A stretch of 41,036 bases of DNA from Lachnospiraceae bacterium. Its GTDB lineage: Bacteria; Bacillota; Clostridia; Lachnospirales; Lachnospiraceae. Location: NCBI GenBank assembly GCA_024685495.1, contig JAIKVT010000150.1:1-41036 (forward strand). The letters run 5' to 3'. Under the pieces are notes generated by a model. The model had not been told where the DNA came from, made no database searches, and saw only the letters and a list, made by a program, of their open reading frames with translations. Shown in pieces: positions 30,574 to 38,671 of the stretch. Position numbers and translations under genes: made by a program. Every line of letters starts with the position of its first letter. Within the stretch, counting starts at the first letter, position 1.

Positions 30574-31431
30574 TTAATCAAAGTATTTTTGCTTAACTTC
30601 TTCTACAGGCATGTCTTTATTTGTCCAGAGTTTGAAGCTTCGTGCACCTTGATAAAGAAGCATATATTTGCCATTGATATATTTACAGCCGCATTCTTTG
30701 GCGTCTTTAAGTAGCATTGTCATCTCAGGTTCATATATAAGATCGCAGACAATAAGAGATGGTCTAAGCATTGATTTGTCTATTAAAGTGTTGTTGCTTG
30801 TCATTCCAACGGGTGTGGCATTAATAAGTATGTCATGATTATTAATTGCATTTTTCAACGCAGATCTATCTTCGATATCTATAACTTCAACTACACAATT
30901 AGTCTCAGATGACACATTTTCTGCAAAAGCTTTCACATCATTAATGGTTTTGTTGAATCGTTTAGCTATTGTTATTTTTTTTGCCTTATCAATAGCACAT
31001 TTTGTAATTATAGATTTTGCGGCTCCGCCGGCACCCAGAATCAAAATCTTTTTTTTCGGAATTTCTACATCTATTTCTTTTAAAGAATCAATGAATCCCG
31101 CACCGTCAGTGGTATATCCCCATAATTTATCATTTTTTCGAACAATGGTATTAACAGCACCTGACAGACGGGATGTAATATCAAGTTCATCTAAATATTT
31201 TATAATGCCTGTTTTAAGAGGCATGGTCAGATTTGCACCAAGAAAATCGTCACTTCGAATGTAACTTGTTACAGAATCAATATTGTCAAGCGCTATATCG
31301 ACAGCAGAGTATGTTGCATCAACGCCAAGCTTATCAAAACTATAATTATGCATTTTCGGGGAAATGCTATGAGATACGGGAGAACCGAATAAATAAGCTT
31401 TTTTTGTATTTAAAGTATTTTTTTCTTGCAT
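30574..31431 (-). CDS. aroE: Shikimate dehydrogenase
   Basis: YLFGSPVSHSISPKMHNYSFDKLG, GANLTMPLKTGII, ILGAGGAAKSI, INATPVGM. Confidence 0.95.
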   Translation of the reverse strand: MQEKNTLNTKKAYLFGSPVSHSISPKMHNYSFDKLGVDATYSAVDIALDNIDSVTSYIRSDDFLGANLTMPLKTGIIKYLDELDITSRLSGAVNTIVRKNDKLWGYTTDGAGFIDSLKEIDVEIPKKKILILGAGGAAKSIITKCAIDKAKKITIAKRFNKTINDVKAFAENVSSETNCVVEVIDIEDRSALKNAINNHDILINATPVGMTSNNTLIDKSMLRPSLIVCDLIYEPEMTMLLKDAKECGCKYINGKYMLLYQGARSFKLWTNKDMPVEEVKQKYFD

Positions 31432-31581
31432 TATAGAATTCCTTTCAATTATTTTTTATAAAAGCAACTTGAAAATGTAGTGGCTTGATAAAAAAATGTT
31501 ATTTAAATTTACTATAATTTTTATGTGGAATATGATACCATAATTTCGTTAATGAACAAAGTCTAATATATGAGGTATATT

Positions 31582-32319
31582 ATGAGAGTAAAGAATATTG
31601 ATATAGAGAACTTCAAGCCGATTGTGTGTGTGCCAATCGTTGACAATACAGTTGCCAGAAGTCTTGAGACGGCTCGTGTCTTAGCTTTAAGAAAGGTTCC
31701 CGTAATAGAATGGCGCTTAGATTATTTAAAAGAGCTTAATGATAAAGACGCCATTATTAACGGATTAAAAGAATTTTCTGCGATATGTAAGGATAATGTT
31801 ACTATAGCAACTATCAGAACAAAGGCTCAGGGAGGGTTATCTTCATTTAATGAGTCGGAGATGGAATTGTATCTTTCTCTTATTGCTAATAATAAATGTG
31901 TTGACTTTATTGATGTAGAATATTTTACATATGAAAGACCTAAGAAGCTTATAGACAGTCTTAAATCTCTTGGAGCTAATGTAATTTGTTCAAATCATGA
32001 TTTTGAGGAAACACCTGAAGATGAGATGATTCTTACTCTGCTTGAAGAGATGGATTGTAGTGCCTGTGACGGCGTTAAAATGGCTGTTATGCCTTCTAAC
32101 AGTACTGATGTGACGAGGTTTATGGATGTATGTAATTCATTTGCGGTAGAGACAAAGAAACTTTTTATATCCATGTCTATGGGAGAGTTGGGTAAAGTTA
32201 GCCGATTAGCGGGAAATGTTACGGGATCATGTATAACATACGGTGCATATAATAAGACTTCTGCGCCCGGACAAATGGATTATAAGAAGCTAATGGAATA
32301 TATTGGCGAAGATGATTGA
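31582..32319 (+). CDS. aroD: Type I 3-dehydroquinate dehydratase
   Basis: PIVCVPIV, VIEWRLDYLKEL, VICSNHDFEETP, VKMAVMPSN, SMGELGKVSRLAG. Confidence 0.95.
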   Translation: MRVKNIDIENFKPIVCVPIVDNTVARSLETARVLALRKVPVIEWRLDYLKELNDKDAIINGLKEFSAICKDNVTIATIRTKAQGGLSSFNESEMELYLSLIANNKCVDFIDVEYFTYERPKKLIDSLKSLGANVICSNHDFEETPEDEMILTLLEEMDCSACDGVKMAVMPSNSTDVTRFMDVCNSFAVETKKLFISMSMGELGKVSRLAGNVTGSCITYGAYNKTSAPGQMDYKKLMEYIGEDD

Positions 32320-32322
32320 TAA

Positions 32323-32418
32323 AAAAAGATTTATTGCATAAGATAATTAATTTGAAAAAGATTTATTGCATAAGATGATTAATTTGAAAAAGATTCATTG
32401 CTGAAGATAATAAATTGG
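32323..32418. repeat. Three tandem copies of a 32-bp unit between aroD and aroK
   Basis: aaaaagatttattgcataagat[a/g]attaatttg at 32323-32354 and 32355-32386; diverged third copy 32387-32418. Confidence 0.93.
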
Positions 32419-32428
32419 AGAAAATGAT

Positions 32429-32923
32429 ATGATTATATATTTGATAGGATTTATGGGTGTAGGAAAGACTACAGTCGGCACAAAACTTGCAGAAGATATG
32501 GGATACGAGTTTGTTGACACAGATGAGATGATTGAATCAAAAGAGGGTCTTATCATAAATGAAATCTTTGAACAAAAAGGAGAAGATTATTTCCGAAAGC
32601 TTGAGACTGACACGATTAAAGAATTAGTAAATAAAGATAATATCGTGGTCTCATGTGGTGGTGGAATTATTAAGAACAAGACTAATGTTCAACTTATGAA
32701 AGAGTCAGGTAGAGTAATCCTACTGGAGTCACCTGCAGAAGTGATTTATGAGCGTGTTAAGGATACTGATAATCGCCCCCTATTAAAAGGCAGAAATAAT
32801 ATAGACGGCATTAGGAGTCTTATTGAGGAAAGACAACCGCTATATAATATGGCATTTACAGATAGGGTAAATGCGGATGCAAAGCCTGCAAATGTAGTGG
32901 CAAAAATAAAAGAATTATTGTAA
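32429..32923 (+). CDS. aroK: Shikimate kinase
   Basis: IYLIGFMGVGKTTVGTKLA, FVDTDEMIE, FRKLETDTI, VVSCGGGII, DNRPLL. Confidence 0.96.
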   Translation: MIIYLIGFMGVGKTTVGTKLAEDMGYEFVDTDEMIESKEGLIINEIFEQKGEDYFRKLETDTIKELVNKDNIVVSCGGGIIKNKTNVQLMKESGRVILLESPAEVIYERVKDTDNRPLLKGRNNIDGIRSLIEERQPLYNMAFTDRVNADAKPANVVAKIKELL

Positions 32924-32930
32924 GTAAAAG

Positions 32931-32956
32931 ACATGGTTTCAGACCATGTTTTTTTT
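32931..32956 (+). terminator. Terminator after aroK
   Basis: acatggt-ttcag-accatgt-ttttttt. Confidence 0.9.
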
Positions 32957-33075
32957 GTTAATAATTTGTTAATAAAAAATTAATAATTTGTTAATTGATT
33001 TTTTATATTTAATATTATATATTGTTAACACGAAAAACGTATGCCAATTTTAAGTGAATAAAATGTAACATAGAC

Positions 33076-33120
33076 GAATAAATCTAACGGAGGTGTAGTA
33101 TGAGTAGATTTATTCTTTTT
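33076..33120 (+). promoter_or_regulatory. Terminator-like hairpin whose loop contains an SD and the start of a 7-codon ORF
   Basis: GAATAAATCT (33076-33085) / AGATTTATTC (33106-33115) plus ttttt; loop holds ggaggtgtagtATG (mini-ORF 33100-33123, MSRFILF). Confidence 0.6.
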
Positions 33121-33253
33121 TAATGCATTTTTTTACATAATAAGATTGGATTTGCTTTGATAAGTTCTTATATTCAGGGGTTAAGTCTAATCGTCTTTCA
33201 TTATGCAAAAGTATTTAATGCAATTCTAAACATTTTCTAAGAAAGGATACCCA

Positions 33254-33604
33254 ATGAATCAAATAGTAAAAACATATTTAGCGATATTTTTAATGTTAAT
33301 AATTATTCTTGTTGGCGCAGGACTTATAGTATGTGCTCTTGATGCACAAAAAGCAGAAAAGACAAATAGTTCTTATGCTGATACTATAGCGGCACATAAT
33401 TATTCTACGTCAGTGATCAATCAGTGTGTTGATGAAGCGTCAAAAAATGATTATATATTGTCAATCAAAAGATATGACACAAACAGTGACGGTTATATGG
33501 ACATATGTGAATGTATTCTGGAATACGATTATTCTTTAAAGTTTTTAAATTCAAATGATACAACGGCAAATGGTAAACATCATTTTTCAAGGATAATGAA
33601 ATAG
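33254..33604 (+). CDS. Pilin/TadE-like single-TM membrane protein
   Basis: VKTYLAIFLMLIIILVGAGLIVCALDAQKAE TM segment, short extracytoplasmic domain; clear SD aaagga. Confidence 0.55.
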   Translation: MNQIVKTYLAIFLMLIIILVGAGLIVCALDAQKAEKTNSSYADTIAAHNYSTSVINQCVDEASKNDYILSIKRYDTNSDGYMDICECILEYDYSLKFLNSNDTTANGKHHFSRIMK

Positions 33605-33616
33605 GAGGTAAAAAAT

Positions 33617-33727
33617 ATGAAATATATTATTGATGAATATGGAGAAGCGATAGTAAGTGCAATTATTGGAATGTTGATGATTGGAATATGTATATCATCA
33701 TTTATTTATATAACAATAAATAGATAG
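33617..33727 (+). CDS. 36-aa membrane mini-protein MKYIIDEYGEAIVSAIIGMLMIGICISSFIYITINR
   Basis: Not in the ORF track; SD ataggagg; N-terminus shared with the next two ORFs; stop supplied by IS-junction sequence. Confidence 0.75.
   Translation: MKYIIDEYGEAIVSAIIGMLMIGICISSFIYITINR
33715..33722. repeat. Left copy of 8-bp target site duplication (aataaata)
   Basis: Identical to 35640-35647, directly abutting the IS ends. Confidence 0.85.
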
Positions 33728-33820
33728 TGTCAAGTGACCTATGAAAAAACAGAGTCAAAGAAATAGGCTCGAATGAACCTTGAAAACTGTAGATATAGAT
33801 AACGAAAAGCTCTCCGAGGG

Positions 33821-34000
33821 CTTAGGGCTCTGCCCTAAGAACCCGCAAGGGACTCGTCCCTTGACTCGTAACCTGGGCTCTGCCCAGACCCGTCCTCGCC
33901 GAAGGCAGGGAAAGGCAGTTAGCCTTTCCTTTTAGATAGGATGCACCGAGAACCTTTTGTAAAGGGACTTTCGCGGCATATCCTCACCGGCTTTGCCGGT
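33821..34000. repeat. Cluster of five compact GC-rich hairpins in non-coding IS DNA
   Basis: cttagggctctgccctaag 33821-33839; aagggactcgtccctt 33847-33862; ctgggctctgcccag 33873-33887; ggaaaggcagttagcctttcc 33909-33929; accggctttgccggt 33986-34000. Confidence 0.85.
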
Positions 34001-34041
34001 TCCGGTATTCCACGGATCCCTTGACAACGGTTCCGCTCCAT

Positions 34042-35508
34042 TTAGGCTGAAGTTTGTTGTTGCATTTTTAGGATTGTTTGTTGACCAAGGAAGATTAGTA
34101 GTTGCCACTTGCCTGGCATATTTTCGCCGTGAGAGATTATATCGTCTTCAACAGGTGGCTTATATCGATTGTGTTTATGAGGTCTTAAGAAGTTATAATA
34201 AGCAACCCATAATGAAAGATCATAGTTAGCGCCATCGTAATTATCAAAGCCGTTCGTTGGTCGATATGAAGCTTTGTAAGTACGGTTTAATCGTTCAATC
34301 ATCTGCTTGTAAGGTCGGAATTCTTTAGATACTTCATCGTCATTAGTAAGACCTATGACCTTAGTTATATCAAAGTTAAAACGCTGACCAAACTTATAGA
34401 AGAACTGTTGGGCGGCGAGCGGATATGCACTGTAGCCATCGGCAATGAATTTAAAGTTTTTAGGAAGTTCTTTAAGATGCTGAAAAGCCATTCTCATTGC
34501 CATAATACAGGGACCGACTCCACGATTATCTGAGACTTGATAACCAACGATAGCTCGAGTGGCGGCGTTCATAATAAACCAAATGTAACCGGTGATACCA
34601 CGAACTTTGATGTAGGTTTCGTCGGCGGTATAGGCGAGGTCGTTAGGATCTTTTTCGTATGGGTATGTATCAACAAAAGGCTTTATGCATGTGGCGGCAG
34701 TTTTACAGTAATTAGCAACCATTTGATGAGATATAGAAATGCCGTGGATGTCCTTTAACGCTTGGGCTGTTTTACGAAGGGATAAGCCCAGATTGACACG
34801 ATAGGAAAGACAAAGAGACATAATGTAAGCGTTATTCTTTTTGAACTTTAATGATGATGCATTCTTTGGTAAAGATGTTATATCTATCTTGAAGAAGTCA
34901 ATTACGAACTCACGATAGATGTAGTGAAGTTTATATTTATGTTTGCCATGTTCTTCGTTTAAATCATCCTTATCAACTTTACTAAGGTTGTGAAGATAGT
35001 AGGGACATTTTGGGTTAATGCATTTGTGGATGATGAAGTGCTTTCGATTCTTTTTGGGAGAAAGAGAATGCGAGCAATAAGGACACTTTAAGGAGTGAGT
35101 CTTACTAAAACGATTTTCGTATGGAGAAAACTTTGTGTCACATATTTTGCACATTAGTTGACCAGCCTTACCGTTATTGCGATACAGATAGGGTTGAGGA
35201 GCTTTGCAAGAAGGGCAGGTACAGTATTCAGGGATGTTACACTCAGAGCGACGATTGATAGGCTTAATAGGCTTTCCGTATTTCCATTCGTAATAACTGT
35301 TAAGGTCTTTCCAATTCCAGTCTTGCTGATGATATATGATTTTAGGAAGCTTATCAATTTTAAACTTTTGATATTTGGGAGAATGAGAATCATCAAAAGC
35401 CCATTGCTTTAATGGTATATATCTGCAGATAAAATTTAAAAGCCAACGATTTTGTTGGTATAGTTGTTGAATTAATTGAATTAAATAAAGTATAATGTCC
35501 ATGAGCAT
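34042..35508 (-). CDS. DDE transposase, IS6/IS240-like catalytic domain with N-terminal zinc-ribbon region
   Basis: Cys pairs CPSCKAPQP/CKICDTKF and CPYCSHS; catalytic D (TADETYIKVRG), D (IADGYSAY), E (MIERLNRTYK). Confidence 0.88.
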   Translation of the reverse strand: MLMDIILYLIQLIQQLYQQNRWLLNFICRYIPLKQWAFDDSHSPKYQKFKIDKLPKIIYHQQDWNWKDLNSYYEWKYGKPIKPINRRSECNIPEYCTCPSCKAPQPYLYRNNGKAGQLMCKICDTKFSPYENRFSKTHSLKCPYCSHSLSPKKNRKHFIIHKCINPKCPYYLHNLSKVDKDDLNEEHGKHKYKLHYIYREFVIDFFKIDITSLPKNASSLKFKKNNAYIMSLCLSYRVNLGLSLRKTAQALKDIHGISISHQMVANYCKTAATCIKPFVDTYPYEKDPNDLAYTADETYIKVRGITGYIWFIMNAATRAIVGYQVSDNRGVGPCIMAMRMAFQHLKELPKNFKFIADGYSAYPLAAQQFFYKFGQRFNFDITKVIGLTNDDEVSKEFRPYKQMIERLNRTYKASYRPTNGFDNYDGANYDLSLWVAYYNFLRPHKHNRYKPPVEDDIISHGENMPGKWQLLIFLGQQTILKMQQQTSA

Positions 35509-35571
35509 TTAACTCCTTTCGGGATGTGATTTAGCCAATGACATTATACCGAAAATGGGAGGTAAATGCTC
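35503..35571 (-). promoter_or_regulatory. Inverted repeat able to sequester the transposase SD and start codon, with a TATAAT between the arms
   Basis: Plus-strand arms gagcatttaactcc (35503-35516) and ggaggtaaatgctc (35558-35571), 13/14 complementary; minus-strand TATAAT at 35548-35543. Confidence 0.65.
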
Positions 35572-35639
35572 TTTTTATTTAAACCTCCCGAAAATAAAGG
35601 ATTTATAAACAAAAAAGGAGTGTCAGACTTGACACTACC

Positions 35640-35647
35640 AATAAATA
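35640..35647. repeat. Right copy of 8-bp target site duplication (aataaata)
   Basis: Matches 33715-33722. Confidence 0.85.
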
Positions 35648-35662
35648 TATAGGGGTGGAAAG

Positions 35663-35806
35663 ATGAAGCAAATAATTGACGAATATGGTGAGGCAATAAT
35701 AGGTGTAATAGCAACAGTATTAATACTTGGAATAGCATTTTTTCTGTTTAATCAGGGAGGAATAATTGAGCAGTTTTTCAGCCAGATAGCTAATAATGCA
35801 ATTTGA
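35663..35806 (+). CDS. 47-aa membrane mini-protein MKQIIDEYGEAIIGVIATVLILGIAFFLFNQGGIIEQFFSQIANNAI
   Basis: Not in the ORF track; preceded by aggggtgg; N-terminus paralogous to the 33617 and 35828 ORFs. Confidence 0.8.
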   Translation: MKQIIDEYGEAIIGVIATVLILGIAFFLFNQGGIIEQFFSQIANNAI

Positions 35807-35827
35807 ATGAAAGGGGGGAAAAGTTAA

Positions 35828-36706
35828 ATGAAGCAAATATTAGATGAATATGGTTCTACTATTATCACAACAATTGTAGGTGTAATTATTATAGCTGTTT
35901 TAGGTGTGGTGTCATTTAATGGGGCAGTAGGACTTATTAATATAGCGGGTAGGGAAACGAGTGATATTGCTGATAACGATACTAATATAGTACAGACAGT
36001 AACAACTGCGTCACTTGATAATCAGGCAGAATTAGCAGTGCCTGATGTTAGAGTAAAAACTAAACCTAAACTTGGAACTTCATATAAATTAACAGATGTT
36101 TTTGAACTTAATAATTGTGAAGAAAGTGCTTCTTTATCTGTTGCAGAAGCAACAACAGAATTAAATGATTCTTCAACAGATGCAATAGGAACAGGAATGA
36201 TTACATTAAACAGTGACACTATAAAGTTCAATAATGTTGATACTTTCTATATAACACTAGAAATTAGACAAGATAGCAGAAAAATGTCAAGAACACTTGA
36301 AGTGACATCGTTAGTTCCAGATCCATACTACGATATGCAAAAAGTAAATGGTTATTGGTGTTATTGTAAAAATGAATGGAATGTAGAAAAGGGAGGGTAC
36401 ACTAGAACTGTAATTAGACAATATCCGTACAGCAAGACAGTTCACTATGAAGACGGTCCACCAACACAGCCAAATGTTGGTTCATATATAAATTATTATT
36501 TATATTATGACGAGTCAAAGAAATGCCTACGTTATAATATGTACGACCATTATTGTTCAGGTTGGCACGCAAATCAGGTTTATCGTAACGGTGAATGGGT
36601 AATTACCGGTTACAGTATAGACGGTTTCGATAGTTACCGTAATTCCGGTACCGAGGCAATTTGGTGTCTTAATAAACAAACAGGACTGCCTACTTGGGTT
36701 AGATAA
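35828..36706 (+). CDS. Membrane-anchored secreted protein with the same MKQILDEYG N-terminus and a large extracytoplasmic domain
   Basis: MKQILDEYGSTIITTIVGVIIIAVLGVVSFNGAVGLI; SD aaagggggg; aromatic-rich C-terminal domain. Confidence 0.75.
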   Translation: MKQILDEYGSTIITTIVGVIIIAVLGVVSFNGAVGLINIAGRETSDIADNDTNIVQTVTTASLDNQAELAVPDVRVKTKPKLGTSYKLTDVFELNNCEESASLSVAEATTELNDSSTDAIGTGMITLNSDTIKFNNVDTFYITLEIRQDSRKMSRTLEVTSLVPDPYYDMQKVNGYWCYCKNEWNVEKGGYTRTVIRQYPYSKTVHYEDGPPTQPNVGSYINYYLYYDESKKCLRYNMYDHYCSGWHANQVYRNGEWVITGYSIDGFDSYRNSGTEAIWCLNKQTGLPTWVR

Positions 36707-36731
36707 AAACACTTAATAAAGAGGATAATAA

Positions 36732-37337
36732 ATGAAAAACATAGTTTATGGTGTAGTAATAATATTACTTGGTATAGTTATTGCCCTAACAATTATAACG
36801 GTAACAGGTACAATGAACCGTGAAGTTGAAATTGAAGATTCGTTACAAATAGCAGTAGAAAAAAGTGTAGATGCGTGTACTACAAAGCATAATTATAGTC
36901 TTGATAATACAGATCAATTTGTAGCCGATTTAATGGTTGAATTATCAAATGCTATTGAAAATGACTCAGCATTAGATATACAAATTATGGGTATTGATAA
37001 AGATAAGGGTATGCTTTCTGTCAGAGTAGTCGAATACTACACAACAGCAATAGGTGTACCTAAAACCGCAACTTGTGAATCAACTGCAATTTTTGACAGA
37101 GGTGACGCTAATAATATTAAGTCGGGAATTACTATTACTTTTGTAGATGACGATGGTTCATACTTAGGCGAACAGACAGTTGACGCAACAAAAGAAATTA
37201 AAGCAATAATAACACCTGCAAAAGAAGGAAAGACATTTAACGGTTGGTTAAATACTAAGACAAATAAAAATGTTGGTATAAATTTAGGTAAGGCTGGTGA
37301 AGATATTACATTTAAGGCAACTTATATCTTAGTTTAG
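36732..37337 (+). CDS. Pilin-like membrane protein with InlB-B/Flg_new-like C-terminal domain
   Basis: N-terminal TM; C-terminal GITITFVDDDGSYLGEQTVDATKEIKAIITPAKEGKTFNGWLNTKTNKNVGINLGKAGEDITFKATYI fits the InlB B-repeat pattern. Confidence 0.65.
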   Translation: MKNIVYGVVIILLGIVIALTIITVTGTMNREVEIEDSLQIAVEKSVDACTTKHNYSLDNTDQFVADLMVELSNAIENDSALDIQIMGIDKDKGMLSVRVVEYYTTAIGVPKTATCESTAIFDRGDANNIKSGITITFVDDDGSYLGEQTVDATKEIKAIITPAKEGKTFNGWLNTKTNKNVGINLGKAGEDITFKATYILV

Positions 37338-37349
37338 AATTATATTCCA

Positions 37350-37384
37350 AAAATATCAGTAGCCTGCCAAATAACTGATATTTT
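37350..37384 (+). terminator. Putative terminator hairpin after 36732 ORF
   Basis: aaaatatcagt ... actgatatttt; 11-bp stem, short T tract. Confidence 0.6.
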
Positions 37385-37551
37385 AAGAATTTAATAACTA
37401 AATTGCACTAAAACCTATACTGTAATCAGGCTAATTTTCACAAAAATAAAGTTTTAAAAAAAAACAGCGTATGGTTTTAGCCCCTATCTCAGTATAATTC
37501 TAGTAGAAAGAAAAACATACAATAATTCTTTCATGAATTGGAGGACGAAAA

Positions 37552-38523
37552 ATGAGAACAAGAAGTAAACTAATAGTAGGTATAATGGTATTAACACTGG
37601 CAATAACAACTATATGCTTTATACCAACATCAGCAAACGCTGAAACAACAGGACAGCTTATGTATAGAATGTATAATCCAAATAGTGGCGAACACTTTTA
37701 TACAGCAAACGCCGGAGAAAAAGACAATCTCGTAAACGCCGGTTGGAAGTGGGAAAACTTTGGCTGGATAGCAGCTGAAAGTGGAAACCCCGTATATCGC
37801 GTATATAACCCCGTTGCAGGCGACCATCACTATACTATGAACGAGATGGAGAAAAACCTTTTAGTATTCCTTGCAGGTTGGCAAGACGAGGGTATCGGTT
37901 GGTATTCAACCACAACAGAAAATGAAGATACCACACCACTTTATAGATTATATAGCCCAAGTGCAAAATCGGGAGCACACCACTATACTTTAAGTGCCGC
38001 CGAGCGTGATATGTTAATAAACGCAGGTTGGCAAGACGAGGGTACTTGTTGGCTGTCAAACTATAATATAGAAGTATCAGGCTATAAAGAAGCTACTTGT
38101 TGTGAAGAAGGCACAACGGGCGATGTATTAAATAAACGTACAAGCGAAGTATTATTCAAAGGTCAGGTAATTCCTAAAACAAACAATCACCAAAACGTAA
38201 CACACTATGACGCTGTGACGGAAGTGAGATATTTAGATAAACTAAGAAAAGCATATTGTAAAGACGACGGAACATATATTGGCTTTAGAGGAGAAGAAGA
38301 TACAAAAATAATTCAACACTTTAATACATATCACGGATACAACCTACCACTTAATGCTGATTTATGGACCGACGAACAAATACAACAATGGTTTGATATA
38401 TGTCAAAATCATTTAATATACGAAGATGTACCCGCACAAGAAGTAATAGTTGTAGTATCACCCGAGTATTGGAAGTGTAATGACTGTGGAAAAATAAGCT
38501 ACGACAATAAAAATTGGCAGTAA
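37552..38523 (+). CDS. Secreted protein with three DUF5648-like repeats and a C-terminal unique domain
   Basis: Signal peptide to ANAET; repeats MYRMYNPNSGEHFYTANAGEKDNLVNAGW, VYRVYNPVAGDHHYTMNEMEKNLLVFLAGWQDEGIGW, LYRLYSPSAKSGAHHYTLSAAERDMLINAGWQDEGTCW. Confidence 0.85.
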   Translation: MRTRSKLIVGIMVLTLAITTICFIPTSANAETTGQLMYRMYNPNSGEHFYTANAGEKDNLVNAGWKWENFGWIAAESGNPVYRVYNPVAGDHHYTMNEMEKNLLVFLAGWQDEGIGWYSTTTENEDTTPLYRLYSPSAKSGAHHYTLSAAERDMLINAGWQDEGTCWLSNYNIEVSGYKEATCCEEGTTGDVLNKRTSEVLFKGQVIPKTNNHQNVTHYDAVTEVRYLDKLRKAYCKDDGTYIGFRGEEDTKIIQHFNTYHGYNLPLNADLWTDEQIQQWFDICQNHLIYEDVPAQEVIVVVSPEYWKCNDCGKISYDNKNWQ

Positions 38524-38550
38524 ACTAATTTCAAAAAATAACAAATAATC

Positions 38551-38579
38551 AAAGGGCAGGCAAATAACCTGTCCTTTTT
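38551..38579 (+). terminator. Terminator after DUF5648-like gene
   Basis: aaagggcagg-caaata-acctgtccttttt. Confidence 0.85.
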
Positions 38580-38671
38580 GTGTGTAAAAATAAATAAAAC
38601 CCTAAAACTCCGTCACTACCTTATATATATAAAGATAATAATACAAAAATCATAAAAGGAGAGCATCGCAT

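Larger units (their letters stand above)
33723..35639 (-). mobile_element. 1,917-bp IS6/IS240-like insertion sequence
   Basis: Terminal inverted repeats G[A/G]TAGTGTCAAGT (33723 and reverse complement ending 35639), 8-bp TSD, one DDE transposase on the minus strand. Confidence 0.85.

Noticed and set aside
30574-32923. aro genes as an unusual cluster
   Set aside because: aroE divergent from aroD-aroK is a plausible ordinary arrangement; no unusual sequence features beyond the repeat reported separately.
33781-34030. GC-rich segment as a tRNA/rRNA or riboswitch
   Set aside because: No cloverleaf, CCA or anticodon-arm pattern and no recognised aptamer; only serial small hairpins inside the IS.
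33993-34229. 78-aa plus-strand ORF at the left part of the IS
   Set aside because: Mostly antisense to the transposase 3' end and starts in a hairpin; likely spurious.
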